This document shows positions 43,676 through 52,657 of a DNA stretch of 57,454 bases, one piece after another. The position numbers and the translations under genes are program-made. This DNA is from Pseudemcibacter sp038106445 (GTDB lineage Bacteria > Pseudomonadota > Alphaproteobacteria > Sphingomonadales > Emcibacteraceae), in assembly GCA_038106445.1 (NCBI GenBank), contig JAYODU010000014.1, positions 1 through 57,454 of the forward strand, written 5' to 3'. The notes below the pieces were generated by a model. It was not told the DNA's origin. It did not search any database and was given only the letters and a program-made list of their open reading frames with translations. The first letter of the stretch is position 1; each line of letters starts with the position of its first letter.

Positions 43676-44323
43676 ATGAACAGCAATCTGGATAATAAAA
43701 AAAATCTGCTGCTCGAAAAACTTCGTGAGATGGGGATCAAGGACGAAAATGTGCTTGAGATCATGGCAGAAATTCCGCGTGAGGATTTCGTTGCGGATTA
43801 TTTGCGGCCTCAGGCTTATGAAAATGCGGCACTTCCCATCGAAAGTGAACAAACCATAAGCCAGCCTTTTATTGTCGCCTATATGACACAGGAACTTCGG
43901 GTTAGGAAAAAGCACAAGGTGCTAGAAATCGGCACAGGGTCCGGATATCAGTCGGTCGTTCTTGCCAAAATGTGTAAACGCCTTTTTACAGTAGAGCGCC
44001 ACATGCCCTTACATAAAGGGGCTGAGGAAATATTCAAAAAATTTCGCCTTTTTAATATCACGACACTTTTTGGAAACGGTATTAAAGGATGGAAAGAGCA
44101 GGCCCCGTTTGACCGTATAATGGTTACCGCAGCCAGTGAAGATATTCCCGATGAACTGCTATATCAGCTTCAAGACGGGGGAATTATGATTATCCCGGTT
44201 GGAGGTCAGGATGAAACACAGCATATTGTAAGGGTGACAAGGGAAGGTGATGAATTTAAGATCAAAACACTGCTTCCCGTAAAATTTGTGCCGTTACTCT
44301 CAGGTATTGTGCATTCGTCATGA
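43676..44323 (+). CDS. pcm: Protein-L-isoaspartate O-methyltransferase
   Basis: Pcm methylates L-isoaspartyl residues with S-adenosylmethionine to start repair of damaged proteins. Signature regions are EIPREDFVADYLRPQAYEN, ESEQTISQPFIVAYMTQ and the SAM-binding VLEIGTGSGYQSVVLAK, then VTAASEDIPDELLYQL. The 215-residue length is usual. It follows serS by 15 bases and overlaps the upstream part of the LysM/M23 lipoprotein frame. Confidence 0.94.
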   Translation: MNSNLDNKKNLLLEKLREMGIKDENVLEIMAEIPREDFVADYLRPQAYENAALPIESEQTISQPFIVAYMTQELRVRKKHKVLEIGTGSGYQSVVLAKMCKRLFTVERHMPLHKGAEEIFKKFRLFNITTLFGNGIKGWKEQAPFDRIMVTAASEDIPDELLYQLQDGGIMIIPVGGQDETQHIVRVTREGDEFKIKTLLPVKFVPLLSGIVHSS

Positions 44324-44360
44324 TCCCTGCTATAATTTTTTCATGATGTGTTGGAGAAAA

Positions 44361-45350
44361 GTGAAACTTCTAAGTCAATTATCATGTTTAATCATACTTG
44401 CCGGTTGCGCGTTAGGGTATGATAGCGAAGGCCCTTACCCCTATTCCCATGTAAATAGACAACCAGACCCGAATGCCACAACTGGAGGGCAATACCAAAG
44501 TACGGATGCTGGGGAACAGATCGCCAGAAATTCGCCAACGCCAATTCCCACTCCGCTTACCAAGCCGGCACCGCCCCGGGTTGCAGTGGCAGCACCTGTA
44601 CCAGCAGCATCAACCACAACCCCTGTAAATACAAGCACCATACGTGTTGGTCGCGGGGATACTGTTTATGCGCTTTCACGAAAACACGGAGTGACCGTTA
44701 AATCGATCATCAGTGAAAATAATTTAAAACCGCCATATCTGCTTAAACCGGGGCAGTCGCTTAAAGTGCCAGTTGGGGGCACTTATATCGTGAAACGGGG
44801 TGATACGGTTTATGGTGTATCGCGTGCAAACGGTATCACTATGAATGATCTTGTGCGTATAAACGGGTTGCAACAACCCTATGCACTTAATGTCGGCCAG
44901 CAGTTAAAACTTCCTGGCCGCAGTGAAAATAACCAGATACTTGTTGCGATTGCACCGCCGCCACCAATATCCGGGAAAGGGTTTATGTGGCCGGTTAGCG
45001 GTACGGTCATTTCAAATTATGGACCGAAACAGGCCGGGTATCATAATGATGGTGTCAATATCCGTGCTCCAATGGGGAGTTCTGTTTATGCGTCGGAAAG
45101 TGGTGTTGTGGTACATGCAAGCAATAAGCTACGCGGTTATGGAAACCTTATCCTTATCAAACATGATAATGGCTGGGTAACGGCCTATGCGCATAACGAT
45201 AGTTTACTGGTCAAAAAAGGTGATCAGGTGGTACGCGGTCAGGTTGTCGCCTATGTGGGCAGCACAGGCCGCGTTGATAGCCCACAACTTCATTTTGAAA
45301 TGCGTAAAGGATCACGTGCGGTTAACCCGACACTTTATCTGAAAAGCTGA
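44361..45350 (+). CDS. nlpD: NlpD-like lipoprotein with two LysM domains and an M23 domain
   Basis: After a signal peptide with lipobox LAGC comes a proline/threonine-rich linker, then two LysM repeats (IRVGRGDTVYALSRKHGVTV and YIVKRGDTVYGVSRANGITM) that bind peptidoglycan, and a C-terminal LytM/M23 domain (GYHNDGVNIRAPMGSSVYAS, LILIKHDNGWVTAYAHNDSL, SPQLHFEMRKG). The usual HxxxD of active M23 enzymes appears as H-N-D-G-V-N, so Asp is replaced by Asn and the domain is probably a non-catalytic amidase activator like NlpD. GTG 44361 follows GGAG by four bases; ATG 44343 is the alternative. Confidence 0.9.
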   Translation: MKLLSQLSCLIILAGCALGYDSEGPYPYSHVNRQPDPNATTGGQYQSTDAGEQIARNSPTPIPTPLTKPAPPRVAVAAPVPAASTTTPVNTSTIRVGRGDTVYALSRKHGVTVKSIISENNLKPPYLLKPGQSLKVPVGGTYIVKRGDTVYGVSRANGITMNDLVRINGLQQPYALNVGQQLKLPGRSENNQILVAIAPPPPISGKGFMWPVSGTVISNYGPKQAGYHNDGVNIRAPMGSSVYASESGVVVHASNKLRGYGNLILIKHDNGWVTAYAHNDSLLVKKGDQVVRGQVVAYVGSTGRVDSPQLHFEMRKGSRAVNPTLYLKS

Positions 45351-45401
45351 GTTCGATCAGAATTCAATTTATTCCATATTCGCCTAAGAAGATGACGATA
45401 T

Positions 45402-46705
45402 TTAATTACTTGTTCTGACAAACGCTTTTGAAAAGTAAAGCCCGTTTAAAAACATTTTGTTTGATACGTAAAAATATGCCCTGAAATTCGGATTATCTGC
45501 AAATAATATGACCGATCCCTGTCCAAATCGTTCCGCAATGACATTTGCTTTTCCGGCAAGCCGTGTCTGATTATCATCAGATGCAAATCCCGAAGCCAGC
45601 GCATTTTCCGGTATTGAGACGACTGTTGCATAAGGGTTTTTGGGGGGTTCAAAGGCTATTAATGTATCCCGGTGTGTGTAAATTTCGCGGCGCACATATC
45701 CATATCCGATCGGATGGGTGTTATCAAGATCACCTTCCATAATCGCACCGCCGACAAGATTTTCAACTTCGTTTGAAACCATGTAGGCATAATTTTGCCT
45801 ATCCAAGGGGTATTCTTCGTTAGGGTCTTTGACATCCAGCAGAATTTCGCCGGCCCATTTTGCTCCCTGACGATGCACTGTAACGGTGCCCCCGGCACGG
45901 ACCCAGTTTCGCATTTTCCGCGTTAGGGCCTCTTCATCGCTATTATAGCTTCCACCAACAAAAATAATGTGGGTATATTTACTTATATCCAATGAACCAA
46001 GATTGTTTTTATCATAAAGTGTAACAGGAATTCTCATCCGGTAATCCAGTAGATGCCAGACTTCACCAGCATCATAAGCGCGGGTGCCTTCACCAACCAG
46101 GAGAAGTATATTCGGCTTTTCAATGGGCAGGAAATTACGGCTTCCAAGATCCATTCCGGCTGTTGGTGTTCGAATACTGCTGACCGAATGAACTTTGATA
46201 CCATCTTCTTTGGCAATTTCTTTCATAAGTTCGTGTAGTTCAGTATTTGAAAGCTCGCTTCCCTGCCAGCCTGTTGAAACTATGATACTGCCATACCCCA
46301 TAATTAAGCCACGTTACAACGGGCATGTCATCGGAAACTTGCTGGGTTGAATTTGGATCAGACAGGGCCACATGGGCGGCCTTAATTTCATCAATTCTTG
46401 TCAGATTTTCAGGAGAACTGATGGTCAACATTAATATATCGCGCCCTTCATGGGTCTGGGCGATGGTTTCAACGTTAACGCGATCTGATTTTTCTGCCAC
46501 TGTGCGCAAATATTGTATAAGAAGGTCATGGCGCGCGACGCGGTGACCAAGGGAGTGTCCGATTATGTCTTCTGGCTTCGGGATTGCCGGATTGTAGCTT
46601 ACATTATCAGGATAAAAACTTCTTCCCCCTGACGTCCTGTGCGAATGAAGTCGTTGAAAATAAGCAAAGAAATGCAAAGGAAATAAAGAATTTTAGCAGT
46701 TTCAT
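45402..46705 (-). pseudogene. M14-family zinc carboxypeptidase-like protein, broken
   Basis: From ATG 46705 a signal peptide (KLLKFFISFAFLCLFSTTSFA) leads into RGKKF and then a frameshift in a five-base A/T run at 46614-46618. One fewer base would join it to YPDNVSYNPAIPKPEDIIG. The M14 N-terminal part continues to VVTWLNYGV, where the zinc-binding HG.E should follow. Instead it jumps, in another frame, to GYGSIIVSTGWQGSELSN and a C-terminal domain (RNFLPIEKPNILLLVGEG, then HIIFVGGSYNS) to 45402. The whole catalytic core, hundreds of residues, has been deleted. Intact relatives are large exported peptidases. This copy cannot bind zinc. Confidence 0.87.
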
Positions 46706-46877
46706 TAAAGGCTCCCATCCCTGACTTATATAACTTTTATGATAAATCCTATTCAAAAGCATGATAACAAGCAAGTAAGTGAAGCTAAATTTTATGGAGT
46801 ACAATTTTTTTGTTGGTAATTACCCGTAATTAAAATATCAATTAACGGGAAATCAGAACCGAAAACGAGCCAGCATT

Positions 46878-47861
46878 ATGAATGAAAAAAATTACCCAAA
46901 ATTTGCAGATGTATTATCCGCCGCAGAAGCGATAGAAGGTTTTGCAGTCAGAACACCGCTGCTTAAGTGCGATGACTTATCAGCACGTCTGAATGCTGAA
47001 ATATATATAAAAGCAGAATGCCTACAACGGGTTGGTGCCTTTAAGTTCAGGGGGGCATATAACCATCTTAGCCGCCTAAATGAAGAAGAAAAAAAACGCG
47101 GGGTAGTGGCTTACTCATCCGGTAATCATGCGCAGGGTGTGGCGGCATCGGCAAAAATGCTTGGTATTGAAGCGGTTATTGTGATGCCAGAAGATTCGCC
47201 TCAAATGAAGCTTGAAAATACAAAAAATTATGGTGCAAAAGTAATTACCTATAACCGTGAAACAGAAAGTCGTGAGGAAATTTCGGATAAAATTTCAAAA
47301 GAACAGGGCTGCATCGTCGTGCCATCCTTTGCCGATTTTTATATTATTGCCGGTCAGGGGACCGCAGCACTTGAAGCTGTTAATCAGGCGAAAGAGAGAA
47401 ATGTGGACTTTGACCTGTTTATGACACCTGTGGGTGGCGGTGGGTTGATTTCCGGCTGCTCGCTCGCCTTAAAAGAATTAAGTCCCAAAACCGAAATCTA
47501 TGGTGTTGAACCCGATGGTTTTAATGACGTCCAGAGATCAATTGAGAGTGGGCATTTGGTCAAGAATGAACGTGCGTCAGGATCTGTATGTGATGCTATA
47601 TTAACACCGATTACGGATAAAATGACCTTTGATATTATGGCTGAAAATTTAAGTGGTGTACTTACAGTCAGTGATGGCGAGGCGCTAAAGGCTGTAAAAT
47701 ATGCTTGGGAAAAAATGAAACTTGTTGTTGAGCCGGGCGGTGCCGTGGCATTGGCAGCTGTTCTAAGTGGTAAAATTGATGTAAGCGGGAAAAAAGTTTG
47801 CCTTGTACTTAGCGGTGGTAATGTGGACGAAGATACATTTATGAAAGCACTGACGAATTGA
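46878..47861 (+). CDS. Threonine/serine dehydratase (or serine racemase), PLP-dependent
   Basis: The 327-residue protein is a fold-type II PLP enzyme. The Schiff-base lysine is in VGAFKFRGAYNHL, the SSGNHAQGVA loop binds the substrate carboxylate, and TPVGGGGLISGC is the phosphate-binding glycine loop. It lacks the ACT regulatory domain of biosynthetic IlvA, so it is the short catabolic or racemase-like type that converts L-Thr/L-Ser to 2-oxo acids and ammonia. The carbonic anhydrase-like gene follows after one base. Confidence 0.9.
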   Translation: MNEKNYPKFADVLSAAEAIEGFAVRTPLLKCDDLSARLNAEIYIKAECLQRVGAFKFRGAYNHLSRLNEEEKKRGVVAYSSGNHAQGVAASAKMLGIEAVIVMPEDSPQMKLENTKNYGAKVITYNRETESREEISDKISKEQGCIVVPSFADFYIIAGQGTAALEAVNQAKERNVDFDLFMTPVGGGGLISGCSLALKELSPKTEIYGVEPDGFNDVQRSIESGHLVKNERASGSVCDAILTPITDKMTFDIMAENLSGVLTVSDGEALKAVKYAWEKMKLVVEPGGAVALAAVLSGKIDVSGKKVCLVLSGGNVDEDTFMKALTN

Positions 47862-47862
47862 T

Positions 47863-48420
47863 ATGACTGATGATCCTGGCAAAATGGCAAATGGTGGGGG
47901 CATGCTTTATCCCTTTAATGGGATTTGGCCAACCATTGCGGATGATTGTTTCATTGCGCCCGGAGCCAGGATAATCGGTGATGTTAAGATAGGGTCCAGG
48001 AGCAGCATCTGGTTTAATGTTGTCATCAGGGGTGATGTGGGCGAAGTCCGTATTGGCAGAAATGCTAACATTCAGGATGGTTCTGTTGTCCATGTAAGCA
48101 GTGGCGGGATAAATACGCATATTGGTAATAACGTCCTGATTGGGCATATGGCATTAATTCATGGGACCAGAATTGATGATGGCGGCTTTGTCGGTTTTAA
48201 TGCCGCAACAATGGATAATTCACATATCCGGAAAAACGGGATGCTTGCTGCCGGTTCATTGTTAAGTCCCGGCAAAACAGTTGGCGAAGCCGAACTGTGG
48301 ATGGGAAGGCCGGCCAAATTTATGCGTAATCTGGATGCTGATATGCTTTCAAATAATGCAAAAGGTGTAAAGGGCTACGCTGAAATAGCAGCCAAATATC
48401 TGAAGGAATTTCAAAGTTAG
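47863..48420 (+). CDS. Gamma-class carbonic anhydrase family protein
   Basis: The 185-residue protein is a left-handed beta-helix of hexapeptide repeats. Key positions match gamma carbonic anhydrases: NVVIRGDVGEVRIG (Arg and Asp), NIQDGSVVHVSSGG (Gln and the first zinc His) and NVLIGHMALIHGTRI (the other two zinc His). Hydration of CO2 is therefore plausible, although many such YrdA/PaaY-like proteins have other or no known activity. It starts one base after the dehydratase stop codon. Confidence 0.9.
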   Translation: MTDDPGKMANGGGMLYPFNGIWPTIADDCFIAPGARIIGDVKIGSRSSIWFNVVIRGDVGEVRIGRNANIQDGSVVHVSSGGINTHIGNNVLIGHMALIHGTRIDDGGFVGFNAATMDNSHIRKNGMLAAGSLLSPGKTVGEAELWMGRPAKFMRNLDADMLSNNAKGVKGYAEIAAKYLKEFQS

Positions 48421-48535
48421 AATACCCGATATCATATTTGGTATCAGATCAAAATATTTCCCGTTGCTTTAAACGCTAATCTCATTAAAATCGAAAAAAA
48501 TAATAATTTATACAAAATATTGTTGGGAGTTCTAT

Positions 48536-49951
48536 ATGCAGACGGTATTCGCTGATTTTGCAGCATGGCTGAACCAGTATGTTTGGGGGCTTCCGATGTT
48601 GACGCTGCTTCTGGGTACCGGGGTTTATTTAACGATTGGCTTGAAGTTTATGCCGATCAGACGCCTTAGGGCCGGGTTTCATATTCTGTTCAGCAAAAAG
48701 TCCAACACGCACACAGATGCACATGATGGGATTACACCGTTACAGTCACTTATGACTGCGCTATCAGGAACGATTGGTGCTGGCAATATCATTGGTGTGG
48801 CATCAGCTATTCTAATCGGTGGCCCCGGGGCCATATTCTGGATGTGGATGACGGCACTTTGTGGAATGGCGACAAAATACGCTGAAGCGTTGATGGCCAT
48901 TAAATACAGAACACGGGATAGCGAAGGTTTTCTGATTGGCGGCCCAATGTATTATGCCAAAATCGGACTTGGCAAAATTGGCCTTTTGTTAGGGGGTGCC
49001 TATGCAATAATGATGGTGATAGCGGGACTTGCCACAGGTCATATGGTGCAGGCAAATGCTATTTCTGTGGTCTTGAGCGAAAATTTTGGTATTAGCGGGC
49101 AAATCACAGCGATCGGACTTTCGTTAATTGTATTTGCCGTTATCATTGGGGGATTAAAGTCTATTGCCCGCGTGGCCGAATTTACAGTACCAACAATGAG
49201 TATTCTTTATCTTTTGTTTGGTGGGGCAATCCTGATCATGAACGCCGGGCAAATCCCTGCTGCCTTCGGGTTAATATTCGAGGGTGCTTTAAACGGTACG
49301 GCAGCAGTTGGCGGATTTGCCGGTGCAGCTATAAGTGCCGCTATACAGCAGGGGGTTTCAAGAGGGCTTTATTCAAATGAAGCGGGCACAGGTAGTGCGG
49401 CGATCGCACATGCGTCTTCTGAAACGAAAGACCCCATAAGACAGGGCGAAATCGCAATGCTTGGAACAGTGATTGATACCATCATTATTTGTACCTTTAC
49501 GGCGTTGATTATACTCACAGTGCAGATCGAACTGGATGGCGTTACACAGATTGCATGGATCTTTGGTGATAATGGTGAAGCAAATAGAGGAGCCGTCCTG
49601 ACTTCGCAGGCATTTGCCGCCGGTATTCCCGGTGGTGGGTATGTTGTAATTGTCGGGCAGTTAATATTTTCATTTACCACGATAATTGCATGGAGCCTTT
49701 ATGTGGAACGTGCAGGGGTGTTCTTAACCAATGAAAAAATGAAAATGGTTTTTCGTTTGTTGAGTGTTATTTTGGTATATGTTGGATGTATAAACGAATT
49801 TGCAACGATCTGGGCTTTCGGCCTGGCTACACTTGGCATGATGGCTATTCCCAATCTTATAACTTTATTGTTAAAGAGCCGGGAAATTTTTGCGATGACC
49901 CGCGAAGCGCAGGACGCAAGACAGAGACTTAATGAACAAAGTGCAGAATAG
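48536..49951 (+). CDS. Alanine/glycine:sodium symporter (AGCS family)
   Basis: This 471-residue inner-membrane protein has the AGCS signature LSGTIGAGNIIGVASAILIG with GGPGAIFWMWMTALCGMATK, and the conserved GVSRGLYSNEAGTGSAAIAH. It would import alanine, glycine or related small amino acids, including D-alanine in some members, with sodium. About eleven helices are visible. A second sodium-coupled transporter follows after 18 bases. Confidence 0.94.
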   Translation: MQTVFADFAAWLNQYVWGLPMLTLLLGTGVYLTIGLKFMPIRRLRAGFHILFSKKSNTHTDAHDGITPLQSLMTALSGTIGAGNIIGVASAILIGGPGAIFWMWMTALCGMATKYAEALMAIKYRTRDSEGFLIGGPMYYAKIGLGKIGLLLGGAYAIMMVIAGLATGHMVQANAISVVLSENFGISGQITAIGLSLIVFAVIIGGLKSIARVAEFTVPTMSILYLLFGGAILIMNAGQIPAAFGLIFEGALNGTAAVGGFAGAAISAAIQQGVSRGLYSNEAGTGSAAIAHASSETKDPIRQGEIAMLGTVIDTIIICTFTALIILTVQIELDGVTQIAWIFGDNGEANRGAVLTSQAFAAGIPGGGYVVIVGQLIFSFTTIIAWSLYVERAGVFLTNEKMKMVFRLLSVILVYVGCINEFATIWAFGLATLGMMAIPNLITLLLKSREIFAMTREAQDARQRLNEQSAE

Positions 49952-49969
49952 AGGAAAAAATGGACGAAT

Positions 49970-51325
49970 ATGGTAGTAAGTAAACAGCATGAAATGACGA
50001 GCCATTGGAAATCACGGACAGGGTTTTTATTGGCAGCGGTTGGTGGCGCAATCGGTCTTGGAAATATTTGGCGTTTTCCATTTGAGGCCGGACAGAATGG
50101 CGGGGCAGCATTTGTTATCATTTATGTAGGTTTCGTCATTATTATCGGCTTTCCCCTTCTTGCTGCAGAAACAATGCTTGGCCGTTACGGTAAACAGGGG
50201 GCTGTTACAAATTTTGGTCATGTGGCGCGTATGGAAAATAAGACCCAGAACTGGAAATATGTTGGCTGGTTTATTGCATCTTCATCATTCATCTTATGTT
50301 CTTATTATAGTGTTATTGCCGGAACGACAGGTGCCTACGCGATTGAAGCAATAAGGGGTAGTTTTGCAGGCATTACACCGGATGGCGCAGTGGAGCTTTA
50401 TGCCAGTTATTCTGAAAGCCCTCTGAAACTTACGTTCTGGCACGGGTTGTTTATGGCAGGTTGTGCACTCATACTTTCGAAAGAATTAAATAATGGCATC
50501 GAAAAAATGACATCTATTGCGATGCCTATTTTCTTTTGTCTTTTACTTGCACTTATTATCATGGCTGCCGTGATTGGTGATTTTGGCGCGGGTGCGTCAT
50601 TTTTATTTGCTCCCGATTTTTCAAAAGTTACTGCGGGTGTTGTTGTCAGTGCATTAGGGCAGGCCTTTTTCTCAATCGGGGTAGCACTTGGTATAATGCT
50701 GACTTTTGGTGCTTATCTGCCTGAGGAAACATCAATTGTAAAATCAGCCTTTATAATCTGCATCGCTGATACCTGTGTCGCGGTTTTTGCCGGCCTTGCC
50801 ATTTTTCCGATTGTTTTTGGTTTCGGTATGGAACCAAATGTGGGTTCTGCGCTCGTATTTAATACCATGACTGTGGCATTTGGTCAGTTGGAATATGGCG
50901 CTATTTTGGGCGCCGCTTTCTTTACGCTACTTGCAATTGCAGGGTTTACAACATTGCTGGCGCTTATGGAACAAATGGTGAGCTATCTTAATAAATTTTA
51001 TGATATGAAGCGTTCAAAAGCGGCATCGATTGTTACCGGTTCAATATTTACCCTGGGGATGCTATCCGTTTTTTCAACCAATATTCTCGCGGATGTACAA
51101 ATTTCAGGAATGAACCTGCTGGATAGTTTTGATTGGTGGATTAACAAAGTAGGTTTGCCGCTTGGCGGGTTACTGACAGCTATTTTTGTTGGATGGGTTA
51201 TTAATAAGCAAAATGTGCTTGATGCATTTGGTGCAAATGAAAAATATCTTGAACTATTATACACGGTTATCAAATATCTTTGTCCTGTGGCAATTGCGGT
51301 CGTGTTTGTTTCCCAGTTCACATAA
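49970..51325 (+). CDS. Sodium-dependent transporter (NSS/SNF family)
   Basis: The 451-residue protein belongs to the neurotransmitter:sodium symporter family (LeuT type). The N-terminal signature AAVGGAIGLGNIWRFPFEAG is followed by NGGAAFVIIYVGFVIIIGFP, and about eleven to twelve helices are present. The unwound segment of helix 1 (AIGLGNIWRFP) forms the sodium and substrate site. Likely substrate: an amino acid. It follows the AGCS gene closely, so the two may be expressed together. Confidence 0.93.
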   Translation: MVVSKQHEMTSHWKSRTGFLLAAVGGAIGLGNIWRFPFEAGQNGGAAFVIIYVGFVIIIGFPLLAAETMLGRYGKQGAVTNFGHVARMENKTQNWKYVGWFIASSSFILCSYYSVIAGTTGAYAIEAIRGSFAGITPDGAVELYASYSESPLKLTFWHGLFMAGCALILSKELNNGIEKMTSIAMPIFFCLLLALIIMAAVIGDFGAGASFLFAPDFSKVTAGVVVSALGQAFFSIGVALGIMLTFGAYLPEETSIVKSAFIICIADTCVAVFAGLAIFPIVFGFGMEPNVGSALVFNTMTVAFGQLEYGAILGAAFFTLLAIAGFTTLLALMEQMVSYLNKFYDMKRSKAASIVTGSIFTLGMLSVFSTNILADVQISGMNLLDSFDWWINKVGLPLGGLLTAIFVGWVINKQNVLDAFGANEKYLELLYTVIKYLCPVAIAVVFVSQFT

Positions 51326-51432
51326 AGCCTTTAATTTAGTGTTTATTTTTTGCAGAAACCTGTTCCCCGAACGGGATTTTGCTGCTATTAGAAGGCGCAA
51401 ATTTAAAGGCGTTGCCATTTAACCAGAGAAAG

Positions 51433-52656
51433 ATGATGAATTCAGAATTTTATAGAATTAAAAGATTGCCACCTTATGTTTTTGCTGAAGTAAATGCAAT
51501 GAAAGCAAAAGCGCGAGCGGCAGGCGAAGACATCATTGATTTTGGTATGGGAAATCCCGACCTTATGCCACCACAACATGTGATGGATAAGGTTACGGAA
51601 ACCATGAAAGATCCGAAAGCACATCGTTATTCGGTATCCAAGGGTATTTTGGGGCTGCGTAAGGCTATGGCTGCTTATTATGAGCGCCGTTTTAATGTCA
51701 CTCTTGATCCAAACAGCGAAATTATTGCGACACTGGGCTCAAAAGAAGGACTTGCAAATTTGGCACAGGCTATAACAGCGCCCGGCGATGTAATACTCGT
51801 GCCCAACCCGAGCTATCCGATCCACGATTTTGGCTTTATAATAGCAGGTGCCACAATAAGGCACCTGCCAAATACAAAAGACCATAATTTTATGGAAATA
51901 CTGGCGCGTGCGACTAAACACAGCATCCCCAAACCAACAGCAATCGTAATTAATTATCCGTCAAATCCGACGGCAGAAGTTGTTGATCTGGATTTTTATC
52001 GTGAAATTGTTGCTTTTTGTAAGAAGCATGAAATTTATATTCTTTCTGATCTAGCGTATGCTGAAATTTATTTTAACGATGTGCCGCCGCCATCAATCCT
52101 GCAAGTGGATGGCGCCCGTGATATTGCGGTGGAATTTACATCGATGAGCAAAACATATTCCATGGCAGGGTGGCGTATGGGTTTTGCTGTCGGTAATAAG
52201 GACCTTATCGCCGCACTTACGCGTATGAAATCCTATGTGGATTATGGTGCATTTACACCGATACAGGTTGCGGCAACTTCGGCTCTTAACGGACCACAGG
52301 ACTGTATAGAAATACATCGGCAGACTTACAAAAATCGCCGTGATGTTCTTTTGGAGGGAATGAGTGCGGCAGGTTGGGATATTCCATCACCTGAGGCAAC
52401 AATGTTTGCCTGGGCTCCCCTTCCCAAAGTTTGGGAAAAGCTTGGTTCCATGGCATTTTCAAAAGCCCTTCTTACTCATGCAAAAGTTGCTGTTGCGCCA
52501 GGCATTGGCTTTGGTGAATATGGTGACAGCCATGTACGTATTGCTCTGGTGGAAAACGAACAGCGTATTCGCCAGGCAGCCCGAAATGTTAAATCATTTA
52601 TGCAAAATAGCGATGAAATTCTAGAACAAATAAAGACAGAAAATAAGGGTGACTAA
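51433..52656 (+). CDS. Class I aminotransferase, AlaC/LL-diaminopimelate aminotransferase-like
   Basis: This PLP aminotransferase of about 407 residues has IDFGMGNPDLMPPQHVMD at the start, the LVPNPSYPIHDFG loop, NYPSNPTAEV (substrate/PLP), DLAYAEIYF (PLP-contacting Asp/Tyr), the Schiff-base lysine in FTSMSKTYSMAGWRMGF and the terminal arginine in SHVRIALVEN. In Alphaproteobacteria this gene precedes hom and is usually named alanine or LL-diaminopimelate aminotransferase. I start at ATG 51433; an upstream in-frame ATG lacks a ribosome site. It overlaps the hom region slightly. Confidence 0.9.
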   Translation: MMNSEFYRIKRLPPYVFAEVNAMKAKARAAGEDIIDFGMGNPDLMPPQHVMDKVTETMKDPKAHRYSVSKGILGLRKAMAAYYERRFNVTLDPNSEIIATLGSKEGLANLAQAITAPGDVILVPNPSYPIHDFGFIIAGATIRHLPNTKDHNFMEILARATKHSIPKPTAIVINYPSNPTAEVVDLDFYREIVAFCKKHEIYILSDLAYAEIYFNDVPPPSILQVDGARDIAVEFTSMSKTYSMAGWRMGFAVGNKDLIAALTRMKSYVDYGAFTPIQVAATSALNGPQDCIEIHRQTYKNRRDVLLEGMSAAGWDIPSPEATMFAWAPLPKVWEKLGSMAFSKALLTHAKVAVAPGIGFGEYGDSHVRIALVENEQRIRQAARNVKSFMQNSDEILEQIKTENKGD

Positions 52657-52657
52657 C

